A DNA stretch of 64,000 nucleotides, taken from positions 79,884-143,883 of the forward strand of contig NZ_BCXB01000014.1 of NCBI RefSeq assembly GCF_001894885.1, given 5' to 3'. The stretch comes from Rhodococcus marinonascens NBRC 14363 (lineage in GTDB: Bacteria; Actinomycetota; Actinomycetes; Mycobacteriales; Mycobacteriaceae). Below the pieces are notes generated by a model. The model saw only the letters and a list, made by a program, of their open reading frames with translations. It made no database searches and was not told the DNA's origin. A program made the translations under genes and the position numbers. Positions 36,550 to 46,078 of this stretch are shown piece by piece (position 1 is the stretch's first letter; every line of letters begins with the position of its first letter).

Positions 36550-37878
36550 GTGAGCGCCCGCTTGAGCGTTGTCGACGAGATATTCCTGCGTTCCCATCGA
36601 GGGTGGGGAACGCCGATCGTGATGCAGGGATTGTGGCGAACCGATGGGCGGGTCGAGGACCCAGCCCTCGAGTCCCTGCGCGCAAACCTCGCGCGGGGAC
36701 CGCTGGGCGTGCGGGTGGTCCGTCCCCGGATCCCCGGTGCACGTCCCCGCTTCGAGCCGACTACCGCTGCATTCCCCGTCGAGTACTCCGAGATCGATGC
36801 GGCCGCGGTTCTCGCGTGGGCGGATGAGCAGGCGTCCCTGCCGGTGAACCCCGAGCACGGTCCCGGTTGGCGGCTCACGTGTGCGCGCCTGGGCGACGGG
36901 GGCACCGTCCTGTCGCTGGTGTGCTCCCACGTGGTCGCGGACGCCCAGGGACTGTCTGCGGCCATCGCAGCTGCGCTGCAGGGTGTGACGGCCGCTGCGC
37001 TGCAGGGTGTGACGGCCGCTGCGCTGCAGGGCACCGCCGAACCGGACGGTGGACTCACCGGCGGCAGCACTGCCGCCGACATGCGCGATGCCGCCCAACT
37101 CGCCGGCCGCGTGACGGCGGGAACGGCATGCGCGGTCGCCGGCCTGGTGGTGAGCGGACGGCGCCGGGCCGAACTCCGTCGCTTTCTGCACGCGGGCGAC
37201 AAAATGCGTTCCGAAACCACGATTCTTTCGGAAACACCGTGCCACTCTCCCGTGACAGCTGTGCTGGACGTGGACGCCGAGCAGTGGGATACCGCCGCCG
37301 AGCGGGCCTGTGGAACCGCGAACAGTCTGTTCCTGTCGGTGGTGGCCGAGTCGGCCAGGCGGGACGGTGAATCCCGGCCACTCACGATCAGCGTGCCGAT
37401 GGACCTCAGACCTCATGACAACTCGGCGAGCACAGCGAACTCCATCGCCATGGTCGAGGTGAACATCTCCCCACAAGACACCGTCGCGGATGTGCGAGCC
37501 GCTAGTCGTGCGGCGTTCTCCTCGCCCTCGATGACGAGTCCTGCCGGATTCCCGGAGGAGATGCTCCAGCTGGTTCCTGACCGGGTGGCGCACGCCCTCA
37601 CGGGCAACCCCGGCGAACGGGACGTGTTGTGTTCCAACATCGGCCCGCTGCCCGATGTCCTCGCCTCGGTCGGAGATCACCGGACCACCGGGATCACTAC
37701 CCGCGCGGTACACCCGGGTGTCGTTACCAGCCGGACCCGGCTGTCGGCCTATCTCAGCAAGTTCGGAGGCCGCTACACCCTCGCACTCGAATCGCTCGAC
37801 AGCCCCGGCCGCGCGGCACTACTGGATCGGGTAGAGGGCGTACTCCTCCGGCACGGGCTCAGCGCGAGGAATTGGTGA
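36550..37878 (+). CDS. Condensation/acyltransferase-fold protein (WS/DGAT or PapA-like)
   Basis: 442 residues. The N-terminal half carries a degenerate acyltransferase motif in LVCSHVVADAQGLSAA (HxxxDxxG) and the C-terminal half a second CAT-like lobe with SVPMDLRP, ANSIAMVEVNI and SNIGPLPD. These fit the double CAT-fold of condensation domains, PapA enzymes and wax ester synthases. The His-rich HHxxxDG is reduced to SHVVADAQG, so one of the paired histidines is missing. A 24-base repeat (three copies) inserts AALQGVTA into the lobe after the motif. Divergent from the ApbE-like gene. Substrate unknown; acyl transfer to a lipid or alcohol is the best guess. Confidence 0.65.
   Translation: MSARLSVVDEIFLRSHRGWGTPIVMQGLWRTDGRVEDPALESLRANLARGPLGVRVVRPRIPGARPRFEPTTAAFPVEYSEIDAAAVLAWADEQASLPVNPEHGPGWRLTCARLGDGGTVLSLVCSHVVADAQGLSAAIAAALQGVTAAALQGVTAAALQGTAEPDGGLTGGSTAADMRDAAQLAGRVTAGTACAVAGLVVSGRRRAELRRFLHAGDKMRSETTILSETPCHSPVTAVLDVDAEQWDTAAERACGTANSLFLSVVAESARRDGESRPLTISVPMDLRPHDNSASTANSIAMVEVNISPQDTVADVRAASRAAFSSPSMTSPAGFPEEMLQLVPDRVAHALTGNPGERDVLCSNIGPLPDVLASVGDHRTTGITTRAVHPGVVTSRTRLSAYLSKFGGRYTLALESLDSPGRAALLDRVEGVLLRHGLSARNW
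36970..37032. repeat. 24-bp coding tandem repeat x2.6
   Basis: GCTGCGCTGCAGGGTGTGAC then GGCC is repeated at 36970-36993 and 36994-37017 with a partial third at 37018-37032, encoding AALQGVT repeats in the condensation-like protein. Confidence 0.9.
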
Positions 37879-37921
37879 CCGTCTCCCGACTACCCGGAAC
37901 GCGGGACGTTGGGCACTCTCG

Positions 37922-39286
37922 TCAGGATTCGGGCGACAGATCCGAGTAGGGCTGACGTGCCGACTCCGGATCGCCGTAGGTGATCGCCCGCTCGCGACGC
38001 GATCCCGTAGCCAGAGTGGCGGCCCAGTTGAGAAGTGCACCGAACCGGTTGCGGTACCCGGCGAGGAACGCAATGTGGATGACGCCCCACGACACCCAGC
38101 CGACGAACCCGGAGAGCCGGATAGGACCCGCCTGCAGCAGCGCGTGCCTGCGGGCAATATAGGCCGCGCTTCCGAAGTTGCGGTACTTGAATGGTTTTCG
38201 GTCGGGTGCGCCTCCCGGAACCATCCGGGCGATGCAGCCACCAACGTGCTTCCCACTCTGCATCGCAACCTCGGCCACGCCGGGAAGATCCTTCAGCGAC
38301 ATCAGGTCCCCGATCACCCAGACGTCGGGATGACCTGGCACGGTCAGATCGGGTTCGACGGCGATGCGCCCACCGTGAGTCTGATTCACTCCCAAGGCAT
38401 CCGCGAGAACGGCTGCAAAGGGCACTGCCTCCACTCCTGCGGTCCAGAGGATCGTGCGAGCCTCGTACCGTTTCTTGGTGCGCGTCTCGTCCCCTGACGT
38501 GGTTTCGATGCCGGTTTCGCGGACGTCGGTGACTTGCACGCCGAGATGCGTTTCGACGCCGACCTTGTCGAGCGTCCTCTGGGCAGACGCGGACAGTTTC
38601 CGATCGAAGGACGGGAGAACCCGATCGCCGCCGTGAAACAGCAGCACCCGCGCCTCGCTCGGATCGATCGACCTGAATTCATGAGCGAGAGCGTGCGTCG
38701 CAAGCTCCCGGATCTGGCCTGCGATTTCGACCCCGGTCGGCCCGCCCCCTGCGACGGCGAACGTGAGCCACGGCTGACGCTCCTGCGCGGTTGGCAGTGA
38801 TTCGGCCATTTCGAAGGCAGAGATCAGCTTTCGCCGAATGGCGAGGGCGTCGTCGAGCGTCTTCATGCCCGGCGCCCACTGGATGTACTCGTCGTGGCCG
38901 TGGTATGCCTGGCGCATCCCTGCGGCGACGATCAAGTAGTCGTAGGGCAGATCGAAGGCGGACCCGTCGAATCGGCTCACGGTCAGCACTTTGGCGTCGG
39001 GGTCGATCGACTGCGCCTCTCCGAGTGCGACGTGCGCGTTGCGGTGCCCACGCAACAAATGGCGTAGCGGACTACTGATCTCGCCTTCCGAAAGAAGTCC
39101 GGTCGCGCATTGATAGAGCAAGGGTTGGAAAACGTGGCTGGTTCCGCGGTCGAGCAGGGTGACGTCCACGTCAACGTCCCGTAGCCGCCGGGCCGCGTAG
39201 ATCCCACCAAATCCACCACCCAGGATGACCACCCGCGGTCTCGACCGTGTAATCGCAAGCGACGAGGGTTCCCGAGCAGTCGTCAT
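37922..39286 (-). CDS. Type II NADH dehydrogenase (NDH-2 family)
   Basis: 454-residue flavoprotein that oxidises NADH and passes electrons to quinone without pumping protons. N-terminal FAD-binding VVILGGGFGGIYAARRL, second Rossmann motif TFAVAGGGPTGVEIAGQI, and VWVIGDLMSLKDLPGVAEVAMQSGKHVG near the quinone site. The C-terminus has a hydrophobic segment (GFVGWVSWGVIHIAFLAG) for membrane attachment. Length fits actinobacterial NDH-2 paralogues. It is followed 9 bases upstream by an SDR gene on the same strand, which may be co-transcribed. Paralogue status cannot be judged from the window. Confidence 0.9.
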   Translation of the reverse strand: MTTAREPSSLAITRSRPRVVILGGGFGGIYAARRLRDVDVDVTLLDRGTSHVFQPLLYQCATGLLSEGEISSPLRHLLRGHRNAHVALGEAQSIDPDAKVLTVSRFDGSAFDLPYDYLIVAAGMRQAYHGHDEYIQWAPGMKTLDDALAIRRKLISAFEMAESLPTAQERQPWLTFAVAGGGPTGVEIAGQIRELATHALAHEFRSIDPSEARVLLFHGGDRVLPSFDRKLSASAQRTLDKVGVETHLGVQVTDVRETGIETTSGDETRTKKRYEARTILWTAGVEAVPFAAVLADALGVNQTHGGRIAVEPDLTVPGHPDVWVIGDLMSLKDLPGVAEVAMQSGKHVGGCIARMVPGGAPDRKPFKYRNFGSAAYIARRHALLQAGPIRLSGFVGWVSWGVIHIAFLAGYRNRFGALLNWAATLATGSRRERAITYGDPESARQPYSDLSPES

Positions 39287-39295
39287 AGGTCAGTC

Positions 39296-40048
39296 CTACA
39301 CGAACCGGGATGTCCATGTATGTGGAAGGAACCTCAACGCGAGGTCGATTCCCTGCCACTTGATTCCCGGCAGCGCAGCACGGTTCGCTTCCTTTTCGAT
39401 GGCCGACACCATCGCACCGACGCCCACGTCGAGGGTCGCCGTCATCTTCGCGCTGTCGCCCGCTGCGCCGGACATGTCGGTGGCGATGAATCCGGGTAGC
39501 AGAGTCGTCACCACGATCGGGCTCTTCGCCAACTCCGCCGTCAGCGCCTCGCCTAGGGCCGACACGCCCGCTTTGCTGGCCGAGTACGCCGCCAGCTTGC
39601 CGGGTAGACCCCGATCGGCGCTGATCGACGACACCAGCACCAGGTGGCCGGAACTCTGGTCACGGAAGATTTCCAGCGCGGCCTCGCACTGCGACAGCGC
39701 ACCAACGAAGTTGGTCCGGGCGGTCGCGAGATTTGCATCAGCACGCCCCGTTCCGATCTTCGCGCCCTTGCCGAGTCCCGCATTGACGATGATTCGGTCG
39801 AGCCCTCCCAGTTCGTCGCGCAGTTCGCCGAATACCCGGACCACCGCGTCGTGGTCGGTGACGTCGAGTGCGCGGACGGCCACCTTGATCGCGGGGTTCG
39901 CAGCCTGTAACTCGTCCTTCAAGGATTCGAGTCGTTCGACGCGCCGCGCACACAGGGCGAGGTCGCGCCCCTGAGCAGCGAATCGCCGCGCCATCTCTTC
40001 GCCGAGTCCGGAACTGGCACCGGTGATCAGAATCTTCTTTCGAATCAT
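39296..40048 (-). CDS. Short-chain dehydrogenase/reductase
   Basis: 250 residues, classical SDR. Cofactor motif TGASSGLG near the N-terminus, NAG in IIVNAGLG, catalytic Ser in VLVSSIS and YxxxK in YSASKAG. Arg residues after the first strand (CARRVERL) suggest NADP(H). It lies just upstream of the NDH-2 gene with nine bases between, and matches Rv0945 by position next to pgi. Substrate unknown. Confidence 0.9.
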   Translation of the reverse strand: MIRKKILITGASSGLGEEMARRFAAQGRDLALCARRVERLESLKDELQAANPAIKVAVRALDVTDHDAVVRVFGELRDELGGLDRIIVNAGLGKGAKIGTGRADANLATARTNFVGALSQCEAALEIFRDQSSGHLVLVSSISADRGLPGKLAAYSASKAGVSALGEALTAELAKSPIVVTTLLPGFIATDMSGAAGDSAKMTATLDVGVGAMVSAIEKEANRAALPGIKWQGIDLALRFLPHTWTSRFV

Positions 40049-40137
40049 CCCGCCACATTAGCTACCCGCAAGTAACTTTGCGAGACGGCCGCCGGAAATT
40101 CTGCGACACGGTCACCGACCGGAATACCGTTGTTGGT

Positions 40138-41571
40138 ATGACCGACTCGGTGGGCAGCGTGGACGAATTCGACGTGATCGTGATCGGCGGTGGATCCGCG
40201 GGCGAGAATGCCGCGAGTTACGCCATCGCGGGCAGCGACCGGACCGTCGCCATGATCGAACACGAACTCGTCGGCGGCGAATGCTCCTACTGGGCGTGCA
40301 TGCCGAGCAAGGCACTGCTGCGACCGGGAGAGGTTCTCGGAGCGGCCCGCAACATGCCCGGCGTGTCGGCCGGCGCTCTCGACGTAGGCGCCGTCCTCGC
40401 TCGCCGGGACTCGTTCACCAGCCATCACAACGACTCGTCGCAGGTGAGGTGGGCGGATTCGCAAGGAATCGAGGTGATCCGCGGATCGGCGCGGATCTGC
40501 GGGGAACGGACGGTCACAGTCGGCGGGGCACGAACGCTGCGCGCTCGGCACGCTGTCGTCGTCGCGACCGGGACGACGGCAACGGTGCCCGACATTCCCG
40601 GTCTACGGGCGGCGTTGCCGTGGGTCTCCCGTGACGCCACGAATCTGAAGGAGATTCCACGCCGTGTCGCGGTGATCGGCGGCGGGGTGGTGGCGTGTGA
40701 GAGCGCAACCTGGCTGCTGGACCTCGGCGTCGAGGAATTGACGATGGTGGTACGCGGCCACGGACTGCTCTCGAAGAACGAGCACTTCGCCGGCGAACTC
40801 ATGGCCCGCTCGCTGGAGCGGAGGGGGGTCCGGATCCTGTTCGGCGCCGCCCTTCGCGATGTCCAGCGAGCCGATCCTCAGGACACTGGGATCGGCTCGA
40901 TTCACGGTGGTCCCGCAACCCTCGATGTTGCGGGCCACGACCCGATCGTGGTCGACGAGATCGTCGTCGCGACGGGACGCACACCCGCGACCTCCGAGAT
41001 GGGTCTCGACCCGGGATTGCTCGACTCCCGCGGCTACCTCGTCACTGACGACCATTTGACCACGGCGAACGGATGGCTGTACGCGGTCGGCGATGTCAAC
41101 GGTCGCGCCCTGCTCACCCATATGGGCAAGTACCAGGGGCGAGTCTGCGGCGACGTGATTGCGGCGCGCGCCGAGTCCAGGCCCCTGGAACGTTCCCGGT
41201 TCCTGGCGTCCGCCGACAACGGGCAGGTTCCCCAAGTGGTGTTCGCCGACCCCGAGGTCGCGGCTGTCGGGATCACCGAGGAACAGGCTCGGGACTCGGG
41301 CCGCGACGTCGAGACGGTGGAGCTCGATATCTCCGTTGCCGGGGCGTCTTTGTCGCGGAACGATTTCAGCGGTCACGCCAAACTGGTGGTCGACCGGGCG
41401 ACCGACACCTTGGTCGGGGCGACCTTCGCGGGTACGGAGGTGGCCGAACTCCTCCATGCCGCAACCATTGCCTTGGTAGGGAAGGTGCCGCTCGAGACCC
41501 TGTGGCACGCGGTTCCGTCATATCCGACTGTCAGTGAGGTGTGGTTGCGATTACTGGAGGCACGGCGCTGA
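40138..41571 (+). CDS. Pyridine nucleotide-disulfide oxidoreductase (Lpd/MerA-like)
   Basis: 477-residue class I flavoprotein disulfide reductase. FAD motif VIVIGGGSAGENAA, redox disulfide Cys49/Cys54 in GGECSYWACMPSK, NAD(P) motif VAVIGGGVVACESA, and the second FAD motif YAVGDVNGRALLTHMGKYQG. The C-terminal catalytic HPTxSE of lipoamide dehydrogenase reads YPTVSE (SYPTVSEVW), so the proton-relay His is Tyr, and lipoamide activity is doubtful. No dehydrogenase-complex genes are near. TACCGT seven bases before ATG 40138 suggests a leaderless message. It may be a quinone or thiol reductase of the LpdA type. Confidence 0.85.
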   Translation: MTDSVGSVDEFDVIVIGGGSAGENAASYAIAGSDRTVAMIEHELVGGECSYWACMPSKALLRPGEVLGAARNMPGVSAGALDVGAVLARRDSFTSHHNDSSQVRWADSQGIEVIRGSARICGERTVTVGGARTLRARHAVVVATGTTATVPDIPGLRAALPWVSRDATNLKEIPRRVAVIGGGVVACESATWLLDLGVEELTMVVRGHGLLSKNEHFAGELMARSLERRGVRILFGAALRDVQRADPQDTGIGSIHGGPATLDVAGHDPIVVDEIVVATGRTPATSEMGLDPGLLDSRGYLVTDDHLTTANGWLYAVGDVNGRALLTHMGKYQGRVCGDVIAARAESRPLERSRFLASADNGQVPQVVFADPEVAAVGITEEQARDSGRDVETVELDISVAGASLSRNDFSGHAKLVVDRATDTLVGATFAGTEVAELLHAATIALVGKVPLETLWHAVPSYPTVSEVWLRLLEARR

Positions 41572-41611
41572 AATAGCGCGGACGTCAGCCCGCCTTCGTA
41601 TAGTCGCCGAT

Positions 41612-43141
41612 ATGACGTCCAGTACTTTCACGACCGACACACTGGTAAAGACGACCGAGGGACTGGTGCGCGGCCGGCGCGTCGGCGACCTGGTCGCGTG
41701 GCGAGGGATTCCCTACGCGGCACCTCCTGTCGGCCATCTCCGACTCCGAGCACCTCAGCCGGTCATGCCGTGGTCGGGAGAACTTGACGCGGACGAATTC
41801 GGCGACGCCGCCGTTCAGAACACGAAATTCACCGCACTGCGACCAGGAAAGTATCAGCCGAGTAGCGAAAACTGTCTGACACTCAACGTGCTGGCCACGC
41901 CCGGAACCTCGGGATCGCGACCGGTGATGGTGTTCATTCACGGCGGCGCGTACGCGATGGGTATGTCCGCCACCGGGATTTACGGCGGCCAGTCGCTCGT
42001 GCGCCGCGGCGACATCGTGTACGTGTCGATCAACTACCGACTCGGCGCGCTGGGATACCTCGACTTCACCCAATTCTCCACCCCGGAAAGACCGTTCGAC
42101 TCCAACCTGGGGCTGCGCGACCAGGTGGCCGCCCTCGAATGGGTGCGGCGCAACATCGCCGAATTCGGCGGCGACCCCGACAACGTCACCGTCTTCGGCG
42201 AATCCGCAGGCGCCAACGCCGTCACCACACTGATGGCCACACCCACCGCAGAAGGCCTGTTCGCCCGAGCGATCTCGGAGAGTTCCGCCCCTGGTCTGGT
42301 CACCACGGCCGACCGGGCCGCGAAGTGGGCGTCCGACTACATATCGCTGCTCGGCGCCGAACCTGCGAACGCCGCCGAAGCATTGAGCACCTTTCCTGCG
42401 GGCGCACTGGGTAAGGCGGGCGATCGTTTCGCCATGAAGGTTACGTCCGAGACGCCGGGACTGCACCCGTTCGGCCCCGTCATCGACGGTGACTTCCTGC
42501 CGGAGTCACCGCTCGACGCATTCGCAAACGGTTCCGCGCACCGGGTTCCGCTGATCATCGGCACCAACGCCCGCGAGGGCACACTGTTCTCGAAGTTCCT
42601 GGGCGGACTGCCGACGGACGCCGGCCGGATCAGTCGGATGTTCGCACTCACCGACCCTGCGGCCGAGGCTCCGGTCACCGGAGCGTATCCGGGTTATCCG
42701 GCACCGGACGCGGCCGCGGACCTGGGCGGCGACCTGACATTCTGGAAACCGTCGATCGAACTGGCCCAGGCGCATTCCGCGCATGCCCCGACCTACTTTT
42801 ACCGCTTCGACTTCGCTCCACGTGCTATGAGGTGGCTCGGGCTCGACGCCACTCACGCGTTCGAACTGTTTGCTGTATTCGACATCGCCGACACCCTCAT
42901 CGGCCGCGGACTCACCCTTCCGGGCGATCGTCGCGCACTGCGGGATGTCACGGACACCGTCCAGCGCCACTGGTTGCACTTCGCTGCGACGGGAACATCA
43001 TTGGCGTCGTGGCCGCAGTACGACACGGATAGGCGGGCAACGCTCGTATTCGACACCGTGACCACGGTCCAGGACGACCCGCGACGAGAGCGGAGAGTGG
43101 CGTGGGAAGGGTACGGGGGCTACTACGGGCAGGGCCTGTGA
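41612..43141 (+). CDS. Type B carboxylesterase, copy 1
   Basis: 509 residues, carboxylesterase/lipase type B. Catalytic Ser198 in VFGESAGANA, oxyanion GGAY in VFIHGGAYAMG, acidic residue in IGTNAREGTLF, and His in GLDATHAFELFAVFD. TATAGT at 41599-41604, seven bases before ATG 41612, marks a leaderless start. No signal peptide. The stop overlaps the start of a second such gene (GTGA), forming a tandem pair. A 254-base block (41991-42244) is nearly identical to the second gene, while the rest has diverged. Substrates are probably aromatic or aliphatic esters; not inferable further. Confidence 0.93.
   Translation: MTSSTFTTDTLVKTTEGLVRGRRVGDLVAWRGIPYAAPPVGHLRLRAPQPVMPWSGELDADEFGDAAVQNTKFTALRPGKYQPSSENCLTLNVLATPGTSGSRPVMVFIHGGAYAMGMSATGIYGGQSLVRRGDIVYVSINYRLGALGYLDFTQFSTPERPFDSNLGLRDQVAALEWVRRNIAEFGGDPDNVTVFGESAGANAVTTLMATPTAEGLFARAISESSAPGLVTTADRAAKWASDYISLLGAEPANAAEALSTFPAGALGKAGDRFAMKVTSETPGLHPFGPVIDGDFLPESPLDAFANGSAHRVPLIIGTNAREGTLFSKFLGGLPTDAGRISRMFALTDPAAEAPVTGAYPGYPAPDAAADLGGDLTFWKPSIELAQAHSAHAPTYFYRFDFAPRAMRWLGLDATHAFELFAVFDIADTLIGRGLTLPGDRRALRDVTDTVQRHWLHFAATGTSLASWPQYDTDRRATLVFDTVTTVQDDPRRERRVAWEGYGGYYGQGL
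41991..42244 (+). repeat. 254-bp near-identical block shared by the two esterases (copy 1)
   Basis: Matches 43472-43725 with one mismatch (G/T at 42206). It spans the YVSINYRLGALGYLDFTQF region through the catalytic serine motif. Flanks are clearly diverged, so gene conversion is likely. Confidence 0.9.
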
Positions 43142-44607
43142 GCGCACTCGAGATCGACACCGATACAGGTACCATCTGCGGCCGCCGACTCGACGACCTG
43201 ATCGCATGGCGGGGCATTCCGTACGATGCCCCACCGGTCGGGGCGTTGAGGTTGCGGGCCCCGCAACCGGCCGAATCGTGGTCGGGGGTCCGGCAAGCCC
43301 TCCACTTCGGGTCCCGTCCGCCTCAGCACGGCAGGTCCTCGGACGAGGACTGTCTGACGCTGAACGTGCTCGCGCCTTCACTATCGTCTGATACACCGCG
43401 GCCGGTGATGGTCTTCATCCACGGCGGCGCGTACTCGGGCGGATCCTCGTCCTCACCCCTGTATGGCGGCGAGTCGCTCGTGCGCCGCGGCGACATCGTG
43501 TACGTGTCGATCAACTACCGACTCGGCGCGCTGGGATACCTCGACTTCACCCAATTCTCCACCCCGGAAAGACCGTTCGACTCCAACCTGGGGCTGCGCG
43601 ACCAGGTGGCCGCCCTCGAATGGGTGCGGCGCAACATCGCCGAATTCGGCGGCGACCCCGACAACGTCACCGTCTTCGGCGAATCCTCAGGCGCCAACGC
43701 CGTCACCACACTGATGGCCACACCCGCCGCGAAAGGCCTGTTCACCCAGGCGATCGCTGAGAGTCCTCCCGCCGCGTCCGCCTACTCCATCGGGAGAGCT
43801 GCACGGTGGTCGCGTGAATTCCTCGAAATTGCAGGTGTTTCACCATCCGGCGCAGTGACCTGGCTCGAGACCGCGGATCCCATCGAGTTCGTCAAAGCCG
43901 GTACAACGCTGGCGAATCAGGGCGCCGACGAGGAACCGGGAACCAGGGTTTTTGCTCCCGTCGTCGACGGGTTCTTCCTCCCCACTCATCCGCTCGATAG
44001 TTTTGCATCCGGGTCCGGGCATCCGGTCGCGCTCATCATCGGCACGAACCGCCACGAGGGCGCGGTTTTTCCCTGGTTCAACGACATCCTGCCCACCAAT
44101 CCCGACCGAATCGACAAGATGTTCTCGCACGTGGACCGGTCAGTGAAGGACCGGGCCATCGCTGCCTACCCCGGCTACCCCAGTCGAAGGGCGACCAGCG
44201 ACCTCGGCGGCGACGTGACGTTCTGGGAACCGTCGATCCTGTGTGCCCAGGGCCATACCGCCGTCGCACCGACCTACAGTTACCGGTACGATTTCGCACC
44301 CCGCTTGCTCCGCATCCTGGGCTTGGGGGCAACCCATGCGACGGAGTTGTTCGCGGTCTTCGGACCCACCGGTTCGCGGTTACGCGCCCTGACCGGGCTC
44401 GGGGGGCGACGTGGGTTGCGGGCCGTCACCGACACAATCCAGTCGCACTGGTTGCACTTCGCCAAGCACGGGGTTCCTGCTCCCGGATGGCCCCGGTATT
44501 CCCTGGAGCGCCGGGAGACGCTGATCATCGACGAAATATGCCGGATCGAGAATGACCCACTCGGTGCGCGTCGACGCGCCTGGGTGGGGTACGAGCACCC
44601 GCGATAG
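43138..44607 (+). CDS. Type B carboxylesterase, copy 2
   Basis: 489 residues from GTG 43138, overlapping the stop of copy 1 by four bases, so translation is probably coupled. Type B carboxylesterase with Ser183 in VFGESSGANA, oxyanion HGGAYSGG, acidic Glu in TNRHEGAVF and His in LGATHATELFAVFG. It is shorter than copy 1 in the N-terminal third (fewer residues between DDL and CLTLNVL). Apart from the 254-base converted block, its DNA differs from copy 1 throughout. Function likely similar ester hydrolysis with a different pocket. Confidence 0.92.
   Translation: MSALEIDTDTGTICGRRLDDLIAWRGIPYDAPPVGALRLRAPQPAESWSGVRQALHFGSRPPQHGRSSDEDCLTLNVLAPSLSSDTPRPVMVFIHGGAYSGGSSSSPLYGGESLVRRGDIVYVSINYRLGALGYLDFTQFSTPERPFDSNLGLRDQVAALEWVRRNIAEFGGDPDNVTVFGESSGANAVTTLMATPAAKGLFTQAIAESPPAASAYSIGRAARWSREFLEIAGVSPSGAVTWLETADPIEFVKAGTTLANQGADEEPGTRVFAPVVDGFFLPTHPLDSFASGSGHPVALIIGTNRHEGAVFPWFNDILPTNPDRIDKMFSHVDRSVKDRAIAAYPGYPSRRATSDLGGDVTFWEPSILCAQGHTAVAPTYSYRYDFAPRLLRILGLGATHATELFAVFGPTGSRLRALTGLGGRRGLRAVTDTIQSHWLHFAKHGVPAPGWPRYSLERRETLIIDEICRIENDPLGARRRAWVGYEHPR
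43472..43725 (+). repeat. 254-bp near-identical block (copy 2)
   Basis: Second copy of the block at 41991-42244, offset 1481 bases. First 215 bases are identical, one mismatch, then 38 identical. Confidence 0.9.
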
Positions 44608-44776
44608 GACGATAGCTTGAACCCGGACCGGGCGGCATACTGTGATAGGAGTCGCCACCGGTTGGCTCGCGGTAGTGCCCGCCAGGCATCATCTGTTCCG
44701 TCGAACCGAGCCGTCGTCCCAGCCCGCAGCCGCATCCGGTCTCCGGCCCCGACCGGGAAGAGACGCGGGAAGGGCT

Positions 44777-46078
44777 ATGACGGACGAGCAGACTCGACAC
44801 CAGAACTCCGTGAACGCCTCGCCGCCATTGGGCCGATCATTGGGGGCGTTGGACGGGCTGAATTTCTTCCTTGCGGACGTGCAGTCGGGGCTCGGCCCCT
44901 TCCTGGGCATCTACCTGCTCACCGTGCCGGGCTGGAGTACCTCCGACATCGGGTTGGCCCTGACGGTCGGCGGGCTCGTCGGCCTGATCGTGCAGACACC
45001 GATCGGCGCACTGATCGACAAGACACCACACAAACGCAGCTTGATCATCATTGCGGCACTAGCGACCGGGATCGGCGCCTTCACGATCACCGTCAATCCG
45101 AGCTATTCGGTCATCACGGCCGCGCAACTGGTGACCGGAATTGCCGGCACAGTGTTCCCGCCGGCTATCGCCGCGATCGCTCTCGGACTAGTGGGTTCGG
45201 CCGCATATACCTACCGCACCGGGCGAATGGCGGCGTTCAACCACGCCGGAAACGTCGTCGGTGCCGTTGTCTTCGGCACCGCGGGCTATCTCATCACGAT
45301 CAAAGCCGGCTTCTGGTTCGCCGGCATCGTCACCATCCTGGTCGCCGCCGCCACGCTGATGATCGACCCCCGGCTCATCAACAATGATGTCGCACGCGGG
45401 CTCACTCCCGGTGAATCAGCGAAGCAAGATGGCCAGAGGAAGCCGTCCGGGTTCGGCGTCCTACTGCATTCGCGTCCGCTCCTGGCGCTGTGCGCGGCAA
45501 CGATGCTGTGGCAGCTCGCCAACGGTGCAATGCTGCCGCTCACCGGTCAGGAACTCGCCCAGACGGACGCCAGGATGGGCACACTGTTCCAGGCCGCGCT
45601 GATCGTCGTCGCTCAGTTGGTGATGATCCCGATGGCGATAATGATCGCCAAGCACGGAAAAGACTGGGGCCGTAAACCCATCTTCCTCGCCGCATTCCTC
45701 GTTCTTCCGATTCGCGGCGTGTTGTTCACCCTGTCGGATCATCCGCTGTACGTCATTTCCATCCAGATCCTCGACGGTATCGGCGCCGGCATCTACGGTG
45801 CGATGTTCGTCCTCGTGGTCGCCGACCTCACCCGGGGCACCGGCCACTTCAACCTCGCACTCGGGGCCGCCACCACCATCCAGGGAATCGGCGCAGCGCT
45901 GAGTCCCGCCCTGGCGGGATTCGTCGCCGACGCGGGCGGCTTCCACCTGGCATTACTCATGCTCTCGGGGATCGCGGTTCTGGCGCTCATCGTCTTCGTC
46001 CTCGGCGTACCCGAAACTGCCAATATCCCTGACACCGTGCCGAGTTCATCGAACTCGAAGAAGCCGCAGCCTTCCTGA
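44777..46078 (+). CDS. MFS transporter
   Basis: 433-residue major facilitator with twelve membrane segments: from LNFFLADVQSGLGPFLGIYL to LLMLSGIAVLALIVFVLGVPE, with the cytoplasmic loop DKTPHKR after the second-third helix and a second charged loop ESAKQDGQRKP in the middle. GGAAGG precedes ATG 44777. The loop motifs fit drug- or metabolite-exporter types rather than sugar importers. It follows the esterase pair by 169 bases on the same strand; a link (export or uptake of esterase products) is only possible. Substrate unknown. Confidence 0.88.
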   Translation: MTDEQTRHQNSVNASPPLGRSLGALDGLNFFLADVQSGLGPFLGIYLLTVPGWSTSDIGLALTVGGLVGLIVQTPIGALIDKTPHKRSLIIIAALATGIGAFTITVNPSYSVITAAQLVTGIAGTVFPPAIAAIALGLVGSAAYTYRTGRMAAFNHAGNVVGAVVFGTAGYLITIKAGFWFAGIVTILVAAATLMIDPRLINNDVARGLTPGESAKQDGQRKPSGFGVLLHSRPLLALCAATMLWQLANGAMLPLTGQELAQTDARMGTLFQAALIVVAQLVMIPMAIMIAKHGKDWGRKPIFLAAFLVLPIRGVLFTLSDHPLYVISIQILDGIGAGIYGAMFVLVVADLTRGTGHFNLALGAATTIQGIGAALSPALAGFVADAGGFHLALLMLSGIAVLALIVFVLGVPETANIPDTVPSSSNSKKPQPS

